DNA of 48,528 bases, taken from Spirochaetia bacterium. Its GTDB lineage: Bacteria > Spirochaetota > Spirochaetia > CADAEX01. Of this stretch, positions 30,880-40,827 are shown in pieces. Numbering within the stretch: the first letter of the stretch is position 1; every line of letters begins with the position of its first letter. The DNA lies in NCBI GenBank assembly GCA_017649605.1, contig JAGCGL010000059.1, forward strand, positions 1-48,528, in the 5' to 3' direction. The position numbers and the translations under genes were made by a program. The notes beneath the pieces are model-generated. The model was not told the origin of the DNA and did not search any database. It saw nothing but the letters and a program-made list of their open reading frames with translations.

Positions 30880-33225
30880 TCAGAAGCCGCGCTGCCAGTT
30901 GCCACGGGTTATTGCACCGGCTGCTGCCTTGGCTTTTTCGGATAGAGACCGGTCGCCTTTGAAGCATTCAAATATAGTCAGCTTGTTCTCCTGGCTTAAG
31001 TGCATGAACGGAAGAGCCCTGAAATCAAGGAGGAAGCAGTCGGCATCCACCTGGCTCACCGCCTCCGGGATATAGAGGAGGGCATCGTTGAACACACGGT
31101 TTATATAGCCGGAGCTTTTCACTATGTGGAATGGAATCTCTTTCTCATCGTAGAAGGTCTCGTACCCGCTGCAGAACCTGCAGGAAGCGCTGAACCGGTT
31201 ACGGCCGCTGCGGCAACGTCCTGCAGAGGCCAGGAGGCACTGCCGGGTGGTCATCATGGTTATTGGGCCGAACACCTGCAGGAAAAGCCTGAACCCGGCA
31301 GGGGCTGAGATCTGCGAAAGCTGATCCCGGTTCAGTTCGGTGGACAGAAATGCCCCAGAGGCATGAGCCTGCTCCTGATAGGCTTTCAAGGTATAGCTAT
31401 TGGAACTGTTCAGCATAGGGCCTGCAATCCAGTTTATGCCCCGGCGAGCAACCTCAAGTCCCAGCCCCACATTGTCGGAGACCACCAGACCTGGTTTGGT
31501 ATCCAGCAATTCCAGGTAATCCTGCACAGCAGAATCCTCGATAAAGGCAGGAATCCATGGGTATATGTTTTTCTCAAACCTGACCTTGCAGCCAGGAAAC
31601 CACTCTACAAATACATTGTCGCACCGGTCTGCAAAAAGCTGTGCGTCATCTTCGGTGGAGACCAGCACTGCCGGCGATTTCTCCATGTGGGGCTGGTATG
31701 AAAGGTGGGGTACCTGGGGCGCCGGGGCTGTGGCAAACAGAGCCTCCAGGGCAGAGCGCCGCACCTGGTTAAGCTCCTTAACCGGCAGGAACAGGGGCTC
31801 CTCAAGGCCATGGCAGGTCAGATTGCCCAGGGTGCAGAGCATGTCGCCGGTCTTCTGGAACTGGGTTCGGATACCATCTTCAGAAAGGCCCCTGTTCTGG
31901 GCTTTTTCCAGCGGCACAGTGCTGCAAACTTCGGCCTTGTGGCCCTGGCACTGGAACACTGCCCTGAGAGGCTTCCTCTCCTGGGCAAAAACTTCGGCAT
32001 CAAACACGGCCGGCACAGGCTTAAGTTCTGCCAGCTGCTCGGCCAGAATCTGCATCCTCTTGGGCTGCGGCAGAAGGGCGACAATCTGTCCTTTCAGTAT
32101 CTTGCCATGAAGCAGGTTCTCTATCTCTATCCTGTACTGCCCCTGCCCCAGCACATCTTTTACTATTGCGCTGCAGATGAAGCTGTTCTCCGGGGTATAG
32201 ATACTTATCCTGCTCCCCTCTTCTATGGTATTTCCATCATGCTCCACAGCCAGTTCCTGCCGGTCGGCGGTGTAGGAAAGCACTATACCGGCCTGAACCA
32301 TGGACTGATCCAAAGGGGATTCCACAAACATGTCGGGACTGATGCAGCTGTCGAAATAGCCTGTGGTAAAGCCCCGGTTGAACACCTGGCTCACATCGGA
32401 GTCCGGGTCTGTGGCAGCAGGATCGTCAGAAGAAGAATCAAGGGCATGCCGGTATGCCGAGACTGTAGTATAAACATATCCGTAATTCTTTATCCGCCCC
32501 TCTATCTTAAGGGCGTCTGCACCTATTTCTTTAATGCGGTCCAGATTGGGCAGGGCGTTGTTGTCCTTGAGGCTGAAGAAATAGCTTTTCTCCCCATGGG
32601 GAGTAAGGCTGTAGCGCCGTCTGCAGGGCTGGAGGCATTTGCCCCGGTTTCCAGCCTGGGATGATATGAAGGAGCTCATATAGCAGATGCCGGAGCAGGA
32701 GATACAGTAGGCGCCGTGGACAAAAATCTCGGCCTTGATACCCTTTGCTTTTGTGCAGTCGATAATAGTTTTCAGCTCATCAGCAGAGAGCTCGCGGGCA
32801 AAGTTTATGTTCTTTATCCCCAGCTCCTTGAGAAAATCCACCTGCAGACAGTTGTGGGTTGTCATCTGAGTGGAGGCATGGAGCTCCAAATCCGGCAGAT
32901 AATGGTGGAGCACATAGGCAAGTCCGGCATCCTGCACAATAAGGGCATCGGCACCAGCATTGAAGATTTCAGAGGCACACTGAACTGCCTCGTAGAGCTC
33001 ATCATCAGTAAGGAGGGTGTTCATGGTGACATATATCTTTGTCCCGTGGCTGTGGGCAATAGAGATTATCTCCTTAAGCTCCTCAAGACCTAAGTTGGAG
33101 GCACGTTCCCGGGCATTGAACTTCTTGAGTCCCATGTATACAGCATCTGCTCCAGCCAGAATCGCTGCCTTGGCGCAGTCATAATCCCCGGCGGGTGCAA
33201 GCAGCTCTAGTTTTCTCCTTTCCAT
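30880..33225 (-). CDS. U32 family protein, RlhA-like (DUF3656 type)
   Basis: A 781-residue member of the U32 family, long annotated as peptidases; characterised relatives hydroxylate RNA or ubiquinone. The N-terminal TIM-barrel begins KLELLAPAGDYDCAKAAILAGADAVYMG, with FNARERASN and ELHASTQMTTHN blocks. Four cysteines in CISCSGICYMSS...GKCLQPCRRRY (about 172-202) could hold an Fe-S cluster. The long C-terminal part resembles the DUF3656-containing RlhA, which hydroxylates C2501 of 23S rRNA in E. coli. No Shine-Dalgarno; a leaderless promoter is seen. It is divergent from rlmKL, another 23S rRNA modifier, which supports an rRNA role by inference. Confidence 0.82.
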   Translation of the reverse strand: MERRKLELLAPAGDYDCAKAAILAGADAVYMGLKKFNARERASNLGLEELKEIISIAHSHGTKIYVTMNTLLTDDELYEAVQCASEIFNAGADALIVQDAGLAYVLHHYLPDLELHASTQMTTHNCLQVDFLKELGIKNINFARELSADELKTIIDCTKAKGIKAEIFVHGAYCISCSGICYMSSFISSQAGNRGKCLQPCRRRYSLTPHGEKSYFFSLKDNNALPNLDRIKEIGADALKIEGRIKNYGYVYTTVSAYRHALDSSSDDPAATDPDSDVSQVFNRGFTTGYFDSCISPDMFVESPLDQSMVQAGIVLSYTADRQELAVEHDGNTIEEGSRISIYTPENSFICSAIVKDVLGQGQYRIEIENLLHGKILKGQIVALLPQPKRMQILAEQLAELKPVPAVFDAEVFAQERKPLRAVFQCQGHKAEVCSTVPLEKAQNRGLSEDGIRTQFQKTGDMLCTLGNLTCHGLEEPLFLPVKELNQVRRSALEALFATAPAPQVPHLSYQPHMEKSPAVLVSTEDDAQLFADRCDNVFVEWFPGCKVRFEKNIYPWIPAFIEDSAVQDYLELLDTKPGLVVSDNVGLGLEVARRGINWIAGPMLNSSNSYTLKAYQEQAHASGAFLSTELNRDQLSQISAPAGFRLFLQVFGPITMMTTRQCLLASAGRCRSGRNRFSASCRFCSGYETFYDEKEIPFHIVKSSGYINRVFNDALLYIPEAVSQVDADCFLLDFRALPFMHLSQENKLTIFECFKGDRSLSEKAKAAAGAITRGNWQRGF

Positions 33226-33231
33226 ACTATC

Positions 33232-33296
33232 AGCATAAAAGAATTTAAACTGAAATACAACTGCCTATTGTTTATACGCCTGAAAAAGGGTATCGT
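33232..33296. promoter_or_regulatory. Divergent leaderless promoters of the U32 gene and rlmKL
   Basis: Minus: TTGTAT (33260-33255), 17 nt, TATGCT (33237-33232), then 6 nt to ATG at 33225. Plus: TTGTTT (33268-33273), 17 nt, TATCGT (33291-33296), then 6 nt to ATG at 33303. Both genes lack a Shine-Dalgarno. The two -35 boxes are 7 nt apart back to back. Confidence 0.75.
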
Positions 33297-33302
33297 AGAA
33301 GC

Positions 33303-35456
33303 ATGGATTTTTATTCTTTCTCCGTGACATCTGCAAACGGATACGAAAGCCTTGTGGCAAAGGAGCTTGAGGCTCTGGGGATAGCCCGTTACTCAATGGG
33401 AAAAGGGAATGTAACATTCTCCGGCACCCAAGCTGAAGGGCTCAAGGTGTGCCTCTGGTCCAGAGTGGCCTCCAAGGTGCTTTTAAAGCTTTTCGATTTC
33501 GATATACAGCAGGAGAAAGATATCTACAGGAATGCCCGCAAATTTGACTGGGAAAGCCTCTTCAGCGTAAACAGGACATTTGCGGTGGACACCATACTCT
33601 CCACAGGCAGCTTCAAGAATGCTTCATACCTCTCTCTGGTCCTCAAGGATGCAATTGTGGACGCATTCAGGGAAAAGACAGGGAAACGCCCCGACATAGA
33701 GACCAGCCAGCCCGATATACGGATAAACCTATACATAGAGCGGAATCACGCCTCAGTAAGCCTTGATATGGCAGGGAATTCCCTGCACCGGAGGGGCTAC
33801 CGGATAGCACATGTGGAGGCTCCTCTTAAAGAGAATGCTGCTGCAGCACTGCTGTATCGGGGTGGCTGGGAAGCTGTCGCCAAAGCTGGTGGCAGTTTTA
33901 TAGACCCTATGTGCGGATCAGGCACCCTTGTAATAGAGGCCGCTATGATGGCAGCAAAGATTCCGCCAGCTTTTGACAGGAACTATTTCTGCTTCAAATA
34001 CTGGAAAAAGTTCCGCGGCGACCTATGGGAAGAACTTAGGCAGGATGCACTTGAAACTATAAAGGCAAATATAAACACTGTGCCCCACCTTTTCGGCTAC
34101 GACTACAGCACCGACGCTGTGACATCAGCCCGAAAGAATGTATCAAAAGCTTTCTCCATGTACCCGGAGCTGCTCGAGAAAGTTCACATTGCAAAGAAAG
34201 AGCTGCATAAGCTCTCCATACCGGCCGAGGCCGGTGATAAACCGGGGTTTATCGGGGTGAACCCACCCTATGGAGAGCGGCTGGGCGAGATCGAGGCTCT
34301 CAGGACTCTTTATGCCGACATGGGCAGCATCTTAAAAGAACGGTTTGAGGGCTGGAAAGGAATCTTCATAACCGGCGACGAAGAACTGGCCCGCAGGACT
34401 GGGCTCAAAGCCTCTAAAGTGAACAAGATTTATAACGGCCCTATCGAGTGCATCTCGGCCGTCTTCTCCATAAATGCGGCATACAGGGAAGAGCATACTC
34501 ATGAGCTTTCTGAAAGCGCACAGATGTTTGCAAACCGTCTTGCTAAAAACATGAAGCAGTTCGGTAAGCTGGCCCGCCGCCAAGGCATCACCAGCTACCG
34601 CATCTACGACGCAGACCTGCCTGACTACTCTGCAGCCATCGACTTCTACGAAGGAAAATGGATGTACCTGCAGGAGTATGCCGCCCCTTCCTACATAGAC
34701 CCTATCAAGACAAGACGGCGTGTCCGGGAGATGGCCCAGGTTCTTAAAGAGTATGTGCCTGAGGAGTGCATCTTCATCCGCCGCAGGGAAAAACAGCGGG
34801 GTGCAAATCAGTATACCAAGAGCGGCCAGTCGGAGCATCTTGAGATTATGCAGGAGAACAGCCTCAAGTTCTATGTGAACTTCTACGATTACCTGGATAC
34901 AGGCATCTTCCTGGACCACAGGCCGGTGCGCAAGCTTATCGGAGAGATGAGCGCAGGGAAAAAAGTGCTCAACCTCTTTGCCTACACCTGCACTGTCAGC
35001 GTCTATGCCGCCGCAAACGGAGCAGAGAGCACCACCAGCGTGGACACATCATCCACATACCTCGACTGGGGCAAAAAGAACTTCCAGCTCAACGGTCTGA
35101 ATCCAGCACATCATGCCTTTATAAAAGAGGACTGCATCCAGTATCTTCAGAAGACAAAAGAAAAGTTTGACCTTATCTTCATAGATCCCCCCACCTTCTC
35201 AAATTCCAAGAGCAGGGAGGATATCTTCGATGTACAGAGGGATCACCGGATTCTCCTTATCCTCGCCTCCGGGTGTCTGGCAAAGGATGGCAAGATAATC
35301 TTCTCCACCAACTACAGGAAGTTCCAGCTGGACGAGAGCTTAAAAGAGCAGTTTGAGATAAAGGAGATCACTCAGGAGACTATTTCTTTCGACTTTGAGC
35401 GGAACAACAAGATTCACCGCTGCTTCTTCTTGTCTGCCCGCTTGTTGAAGATGTAG
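33303..35456 (+). CDS. rlmL: Bifunctional 23S rRNA methyltransferase RlmKL
   Basis: A complete 717-residue fusion enzyme. The N-terminal half has the THUMP domain (about 45-155), then the RlmL methyltransferase with FIDPMCGSGTLVIEAA (about 200) and GVNPPYGERLGE (about 320), making m2G2445. The C-terminal RlmK half has LDHRPVRKLI (about 540), LNLFAYTCTVSVYAA and FIDPPTFSNSK (about 627), making m7G2069. The length matches E. coli RlmKL (702). It lacks a Shine-Dalgarno and has a leaderless-type promoter. Its 3' end overlaps the convergent RND pump gene by 43 nt. Confidence 0.95.
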   Translation: MDFYSFSVTSANGYESLVAKELEALGIARYSMGKGNVTFSGTQAEGLKVCLWSRVASKVLLKLFDFDIQQEKDIYRNARKFDWESLFSVNRTFAVDTILSTGSFKNASYLSLVLKDAIVDAFREKTGKRPDIETSQPDIRINLYIERNHASVSLDMAGNSLHRRGYRIAHVEAPLKENAAAALLYRGGWEAVAKAGGSFIDPMCGSGTLVIEAAMMAAKIPPAFDRNYFCFKYWKKFRGDLWEELRQDALETIKANINTVPHLFGYDYSTDAVTSARKNVSKAFSMYPELLEKVHIAKKELHKLSIPAEAGDKPGFIGVNPPYGERLGEIEALRTLYADMGSILKERFEGWKGIFITGDEELARRTGLKASKVNKIYNGPIECISAVFSINAAYREEHTHELSESAQMFANRLAKNMKQFGKLARRQGITSYRIYDADLPDYSAAIDFYEGKWMYLQEYAAPSYIDPIKTRRRVREMAQVLKEYVPEECIFIRRREKQRGANQYTKSGQSEHLEIMQENSLKFYVNFYDYLDTGIFLDHRPVRKLIGEMSAGKKVLNLFAYTCTVSVYAAANGAESTTSVDTSSTYLDWGKKNFQLNGLNPAHHAFIKEDCIQYLQKTKEKFDLIFIDPPTFSNSKSREDIFDVQRDHRILLILASGCLAKDGKIIFSTNYRKFQLDESLKEQFEIKEITQETISFDFERNNKIHRCFFLSARLLKM

Positions 35457-38400
35457 TACATAATCGGGATAAAGAACAGGGTTATAAGAGTAGCACTCAT
35501 AAGGCCGCCCAGTACGGTAAGGGCGATAGGCTGTGTCATGTTTGGCCCCTCCTTATGGGAGAAAGCCATAGGGAGCATAGCGAAAATAGTGGTGGTACTG
35601 GTCATGAGGATTGGCCTGATTCTGGCGGCCGCAGCCTCGACACAGGCATCGTATACGCTCATTCCCTTGGCCCTCAGCTGGTTGGTGTAGTCCACCAGTA
35701 CAATACCGTTGTTCACAACAATACCGGTCAGCATTACAACTCCGATTGCACTGAAGAGGCTCAAGGACTGTCCTGTTATGTAGTAGATGCCGGCAACTCC
35801 GATAACCAGGAGCGGAATAGTGAACATGTTGATGAACGGGTTCTTGAATGACTCATACTGTCCTGCCATTACCGCAAAGATAAGGATGATAGCCATGGTC
35901 AGAATTATGCCCACATACTTTCCTTTCTCCTGGGCATCAACCCAGTCGCCGTCAAATGTGTAGGTGACATCATCAGGGAACACCATGTTCTCGTCCATAA
36001 GGACCTTGATACCGTCCTGCACCTCGTTCATCTTCGCAGTTGCAGAGCATTCCACGCTTATGGTGGCCAGACGCCGCTTATTATCACGGCTTATAGTCAT
36101 AGGGCCAACACCTTTCTTGAGGGAAGCCACATTGGAAAGATAGATCTTCTCCCCGGCACTTGAGATAAGGAATATCTTGTTAAGGTCTGGTATCTGGAGC
36201 CGGTCCGATTCCTGGAGCCGGAGGATGACATCATACTCGTTTCCCGATTCCCTGTATGTGGTGGCGTTGGTTCCCTCTATGGAGTTCCTGACCTCCTGGG
36301 CTATATCAGAGACGCTGAGACCGAAGTTGTAGGCCCGCTGTCTGTCGATCACAACCTCCACCTGAGGCAGACCGTCGGTAAGATCCAGCACTGTGTTGGT
36401 GACAGTGTCAGCCATGTTCAGCCTGATAAGCTCCATTATTTCATCAGCTGCTATACGCACATTGTTGATATCCTCATAGGCCAGCTGCACCTTGATGGTC
36501 GGAGTTGATGAGAAACCGCCACGGCGGGAGCTGAAACTGAGCTTTGCCTGCGGGAATCTGGTGAAGTATTTACGCAGCTTGTCCTTGACCTGGTCAGGGG
36601 TCTCCTTACGTTCCCCTGCACTCAAGAGCTCTACCGAAATCTCTCCAGAGTACGAAGCTGTGCCTGAACCTGATGTTGTGATTATGTACTTGTAATCCTT
36701 CACCTCTTCCTTCACTATCTCCTCAAGGCCAAGCATGAACTTTTCTGTCTCCTCAAGCTTGGTTCCCGGAGCCAATGTGACCGAAAGGGTGATGTTGTTT
36801 GTAGTCATTCCCGGCATATAGATGATACGGGTCTTCGACAGCATATATAGACCGCCGCAGAATGCAGCTATGATAAGGAGAATCACAAGATAACGGAACT
36901 TGATGGCAAACCTGATTGAACTTCTGTACCCATTTCTGAACCGCTCCACAAACGGAATCTTGGCTTTCTTTTTCTTGCCCTCTTCTCCCTCTCCTTCCAC
37001 AGTCTTTACCGCTTTCCGCTTGCTCCGCACAGGGAAGTATTTGGTGGCAAGTACCGGTACCAGGAAGATAGCGACAAAAAGGCTTATGCTGACCGATATG
37101 ATGATGGTGAAGATTACATCGGTGAGGATCTGTCCCACCATCTCCAGCTGGTTCTTATAGAAGATGAATGGAAGGAATACAACTACTGTTGTCAGAGTGG
37201 ATGCGGTGATAGCAGCTATCATCTCATGGGCACCCTCTATTACAGCCTCTTTTCCAACCTCACCCCTGTCCAGATGCTGGTACACATTCTCAAGCACAAC
37301 TATAGAGGCATCCAGAATCATACCAAGACCCAGGATAAGACCTGTCATGGACATCATATTCAGGGTAAAACCGCACAGGTACATGGCAAACACTGTGATA
37401 AGGACTGCAACCGGCAGCGAAATACTTATGATTACTGTACTGCGGAGGCTCCGGAGATATACAAAGAGGACACAGATGACAAGGCCGAGTCCCTGGAGCA
37501 AAGTGGTCTTGAGCTCTGAAAGGGTGTCACGGATCTCGGTGCTGTCGTCGCGGATTATGATAAGGTTTATATCCTCAGGGAGATAATCCTTGAGCTCCTC
37601 GATTTTCTTATAAAGGCCGTCGGCAACTTTGACTATGTTGGCGCCTGTTGCTCTCTGAATTGATACGTAGACTCCGGGCTCTCCGTTAACAGAGGCAATG
37701 GAGGTCTTATCCTTGTGCCCCATGAACACTCTGCCCAGGTCTGAAAGATGTATTGGAACACCGCCCCGGACCGCAACTACAGTCTCTGCAATCTCCTCAA
37801 CATTCTTGAACTCGCCTGTGGTGCGGACCAGATATTCTCTGGTGCTTCCCTCTATATCTCCGCCGCCAAGCTCCATATTCTGCTTGCTCAGAGAGCTCTT
37901 GATAGAAGCGATTGTTATTCCATAGGCGTCGAGCCGGTTCTGCTCAAGCTCCACCTGGACAGCCTGAACCTGGCCTCCGTAGGTATTTACATCACCTACT
38001 CCCTCGACCTGGGAAAGGCGGTCCTCTATACGGTTCTCTGCAATGTATCGGAGCTCGCCCAGGTCACGGTCGCCCCGCACTGCAAGACGCATTATAGGCA
38101 TGGAAGATGAGTTGAAAATACGGATAAGAGGGGTGTCGGCATCGTCCGGCAGGCTCCTCTTGACTCTGTCCAGTTTATCGCGGATATCGTTGGTCGCAGC
38201 ATCCAGGTTGGTACCGAAGTCGAACTCCAGCATTACACGGCTCCGCCCTTCCTGCGATGCGGAGGTGAGCTCCTTGACACCTGTGACACTGGTAAGAGCC
38301 TCTTCGATAGGTTTGGTTATACTCTTCTCAACCGACTCCGGCGCCGCTCCTGAATAGGTGGTTATGACTGTGATCATAGGGTATTCCACCTCTGGCATCA

Positions 38401-38506
38401 TCTCCACCGGAAGGTCGGAATAGAAGAACAGGCCAAGACCGGTAAGAACTACGAAGATGATGGTGAAAAGGACAGGACGGCTTACAACCAGACGGGAGAC
38501 ATTCAT
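35414..38506 (-). CDS. RND efflux pump, inner-membrane transporter (AcrB/MdtB-like)
   Basis: A 1030-residue proton-driven exporter. The start MNVSRLVVSRPVLFTIIFVV is the first of twelve membrane helices. Two large periplasmic loops and the pair of repeat halves are complete. The segment GMILDASIVVLENVY with its acidic residue in TM4 carries the proton relay; the C-terminal half shows GVVMLTGIVVNNGIVLVDY and RIRPILMTSTTTI, both typical of the HAE family. It takes drugs or other compounds from the periplasm or inner membrane to the outer-membrane channel. It starts 9 nt after the adaptor gene; it is the last of three in the operon and overlaps rlmKL by 43 nt tail-to-tail. Confidence 0.95.
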   Translation of the reverse strand: MNVSRLVVSRPVLFTIIFVVLTGLGLFFYSDLPVEMMPEVEYPMITVITTYSGAAPESVEKSITKPIEEALTSVTGVKELTSASQEGRSRVMLEFDFGTNLDAATNDIRDKLDRVKRSLPDDADTPLIRIFNSSSMPIMRLAVRGDRDLGELRYIAENRIEDRLSQVEGVGDVNTYGGQVQAVQVELEQNRLDAYGITIASIKSSLSKQNMELGGGDIEGSTREYLVRTTGEFKNVEEIAETVVAVRGGVPIHLSDLGRVFMGHKDKTSIASVNGEPGVYVSIQRATGANIVKVADGLYKKIEELKDYLPEDINLIIIRDDSTEIRDTLSELKTTLLQGLGLVICVLFVYLRSLRSTVIISISLPVAVLITVFAMYLCGFTLNMMSMTGLILGLGMILDASIVVLENVYQHLDRGEVGKEAVIEGAHEMIAAITASTLTTVVVFLPFIFYKNQLEMVGQILTDVIFTIIISVSISLFVAIFLVPVLATKYFPVRSKRKAVKTVEGEGEEGKKKKAKIPFVERFRNGYRSSIRFAIKFRYLVILLIIAAFCGGLYMLSKTRIIYMPGMTTNNITLSVTLAPGTKLEETEKFMLGLEEIVKEEVKDYKYIITTSGSGTASYSGEISVELLSAGERKETPDQVKDKLRKYFTRFPQAKLSFSSRRGGFSSTPTIKVQLAYEDINNVRIAADEIMELIRLNMADTVTNTVLDLTDGLPQVEVVIDRQRAYNFGLSVSDIAQEVRNSIEGTNATTYRESGNEYDVILRLQESDRLQIPDLNKIFLISSAGEKIYLSNVASLKKGVGPMTISRDNKRRLATISVECSATAKMNEVQDGIKVLMDENMVFPDDVTYTFDGDWVDAQEKGKYVGIILTMAIILIFAVMAGQYESFKNPFINMFTIPLLVIGVAGIYYITGQSLSLFSAIGVVMLTGIVVNNGIVLVDYTNQLRAKGMSVYDACVEAAAARIRPILMTSTTTIFAMLPMAFSHKEGPNMTQPIALTVLGGLMSATLITLFFIPIMYYIFNKRADKKKQR

Positions 38507-38515
38507 TTTATGCTG

Positions 38516-39409
38516 TCACCTCTCCACCAGGTTGACCTTGGAGCCATCAACCAGGACATCCATACCGTCAATAACTATGTTGTCACCTATGGCAAGCCCT
38601 TCGGAAATAAGGGTTGTATTATCTATTGTTATCAGTTTTCTCACCGGAACGCGGCTGGCGATATTTCCCTTGACTACAAACACATAATCCTGCTCAGCCC
38701 TGGTAACCACCGCATCGTCCGGAACTGCAATATAGCCTTCATAAACTGTGGTATAGAGCTTGATCTTCGGGAACATACCGGTGTTGATACGTGAATCCTT
38801 CTTGTCCAGGGTCAGCTCTATCTGCTTGCTTCTGGAGGCAGGATCCACCACCGGAGAAATCCATGTTATATGGGCCTTGAAAGGAGTATCTGGATATGCA
38901 GGGAAGAATACATCGGCAGCAAGGTTTTTCTTAAGCTCACCCACATTCCGCTCAGGGATATTCGCGTGGATCACAAGGTTGTCTATATCCCCTATTGTCA
39001 CAATTTCTGTGCTGGTTGTCAAAGTAGCTCCCTCCCGGGAGATAACCTTGGTGACAACTCCGGAGATAGTCGATTTCACAGGGTTCATAACATAGCTGTA
39101 GCCTGGCTTGGATGGATCTACAGAAGCAATCTGCTGCCCCTTCTGCACCCGGTCGCCGACCTCCACCTTGAGGGATACAAGCTTGCCACCGATCTCCGGG
39201 TAGATTGCCACATTGGTCTTCACATCAACCTCGCCGTTTATCTCTATGCTGTCCTGAAGCACAGCCACCGATGCCGGCTGGGTCACAACTGCGTAGACAC
39301 GCTCTCTGTTCACAGGAGCAGCCGCCTCTTCCTTCTTCTTGCAGGAGACTGTGGTCAGGATAATTCCGACCGAAAGGATAGAAAATATAAATAAAAGTTT
39401 CTTTGACAT
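38516..39409 (-). CDS. RND periplasmic adaptor (membrane fusion lipoprotein)
   Basis: A 297-residue adaptor. The signal peptide ends ILTTVSC with lipid Cys23, followed by a KKKEEAA linker. The biotinyl-lipoyl-like halves are seen in IYPEIGGKLVSLKVEVGDRVQKGQQIASVD and KSTISGVVTKVISREGATL, then beta-barrel and membrane-proximal domains. The alpha-hairpin is very short, as in some anaerobe adaptors. It bridges the RND pump and TolC channel. ATG at 39409 is chosen with AGGTGA just upstream; a GTG two codons earlier is a possible alternative. It starts 2 nt after the tolC-like stop. Confidence 0.93.
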   Translation of the reverse strand: MSKKLLFIFSILSVGIILTTVSCKKKEEAAAPVNRERVYAVVTQPASVAVLQDSIEINGEVDVKTNVAIYPEIGGKLVSLKVEVGDRVQKGQQIASVDPSKPGYSYVMNPVKSTISGVVTKVISREGATLTTSTEIVTIGDIDNLVIHANIPERNVGELKKNLAADVFFPAYPDTPFKAHITWISPVVDPASRSKQIELTLDKKDSRINTGMFPKIKLYTTVYEGYIAVPDDAVVTRAEQDYVFVVKGNIASRVPVRKLITIDNTTLISEGLAIGDNIVIDGMDVLVDGSKVNLVER

Positions 39410-39411
39410 AG

Positions 39412-40695
39412 TCACCTGCCTAATGTTCCGAATGTTAGATTGAGTGTATATTCAAGCTCAAGGATAGAGCAGTAGATATCAAATTTCCGCTGAAGGATAT
39501 CCATCTCTGCTGTGCGCACTGTAAACTGTGCATCGCTTACATCCAGCATATCCTTGGTTCCAAATTTATATGCATCTTCTGTCAGGGCAAGAGTTTTTTC
39601 AGCCACCTCTCTGGTCAGGTCCAAAGTCTTAACGCTCTCCTGCTGCTGCTTTATCTGGCGCACCAGATTCTCAACCCTGCTCACGCTCTCCTCCTCTTCT
39701 TCTGCAATCTGGAGGCGGATCTTCTCGGCATCATCTTCCATCTGTCTTATCTTGAGGTTGCCGGCAGAGTTCGGGATAAGGTTGTCCAGATGCCACCTGA
39801 GAGTAGCGCTCAATGCACCTCTGTCCATATAATCATCGCCATGGGAAATGTCGTTCCAATAAGGGTTTATGTTCCATCCCAGGGAAAGCTCCGGCATAAG
39901 CGAAGAACCGCGGAGCTCCTTCCTGCTGCTCTCTGTCACCAGAAGGCTGGCCTTAAGTTTTCTAAGCTCAGGAGTCTCATACTCTTCCGGGATATTTGAA
40001 AGGTCGAACTCATCGGGAACCAGAGTCTCCACATCCCCCTGCAGCACCACTTCTTCGCCTGCAGGAATACCCAGAGTTATCTTAAGCTGATCAAGCTTAT
40101 GCTGATATACTGTCGAAAGGGAGTCGTAGGTTGGAACCAGCTTGCTCCATGCAAGCCAGGAATTAAGCACATCCAGCTCCGGGGCAAGACCTCCATTATA
40201 CCGTTCCTGGGTCTGGTCGTAGCGCTTCTTGTTGGTCTCCAGGTTGTTCTGCACCAGCTCCATATTCTTCTGATAGATCAGAAGCTCATAGAAAGCCTGA
40301 CGCACAGTCACCTCAAGGTTCCGCTGTGCAACCTCGTAGTCGATGTTGCCTGCAGCATACTCTTCCTTTATACGGTTCATCTTGTGGGGAATATCGGTTC
40401 CAAGGGTCAGCGATATGGAGCCACCCACCTGCCCTGCCCATGTGGCATCGGGAGAATTCTTGAGTATCTCGTTGCCACGGCTTACTCCGGCAGTTGCAGT
40501 TATCTCGGGGAGGAACACATTCCAGCGGTTCTTAGCTGTCCGCTCTTTTCCCAGAACAGTTATCTCCTGTCTCTTAAGACCGCGGTTGTTCTCCTTCGCC
40601 ATCTCGGCGGCGGTGTCGGCTGTAAGGACAATCTCTCCGAAGCAGGAAAAGATGAAAGATGTCAAAAGCAAAAGAAGACAAACGTATTTTTTCAC
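39412..40695 (-). CDS. TolC-family outer-membrane efflux protein
   Basis: A 427-residue outer-membrane factor with a signal peptide (MKKYVCLLLLLTSFIFSCFG). The FSC sequence also resembles a lipobox, so it could be lipid-anchored. Two long coiled-coil repeats, about 35-215 and 235-420, are typical of TolC (NRWNVFLPEITATAGVSRG; ENLVRQIKQQQESVKTL; TEDAYKFGTKDMLDV). It starts with GTG and has no Shine-Dalgarno. TATAGT (40707-40702) ends 6 nt before the GTG, so a leaderless mRNA is possible although the -35 is weak. First gene of the efflux operon, divergent from its likely regulator. Confidence 0.92.
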   Translation of the reverse strand: MKKYVCLLLLLTSFIFSCFGEIVLTADTAAEMAKENNRGLKRQEITVLGKERTAKNRWNVFLPEITATAGVSRGNEILKNSPDATWAGQVGGSISLTLGTDIPHKMNRIKEEYAAGNIDYEVAQRNLEVTVRQAFYELLIYQKNMELVQNNLETNKKRYDQTQERYNGGLAPELDVLNSWLAWSKLVPTYDSLSTVYQHKLDQLKITLGIPAGEEVVLQGDVETLVPDEFDLSNIPEEYETPELRKLKASLLVTESSRKELRGSSLMPELSLGWNINPYWNDISHGDDYMDRGALSATLRWHLDNLIPNSAGNLKIRQMEDDAEKIRLQIAEEEEESVSRVENLVRQIKQQQESVKTLDLTREVAEKTLALTEDAYKFGTKDMLDVSDAQFTVRTAEMDILQRKFDIYCSILELEYTLNLTFGTLGR

Positions 40696-40827
40696 AAGTT
40701 TACTATACTATAAAACCATATGTGCCGCTATAAAATAATTATAAAAAAACAATAATTTTTTGTTATAAAGCCAGAATTGTGTTGGTTTTTGGAGCAAGTT
40801 AGAGTAGTATTAGTTTGGGAGGCAAGT

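Noticed and set aside
31705-32664. Plus-strand ORF of 319 codons opposite the U32 gene
   Set aside because: Antisense to a well-supported U32 gene, with no recognisable protein features or ribosome site.
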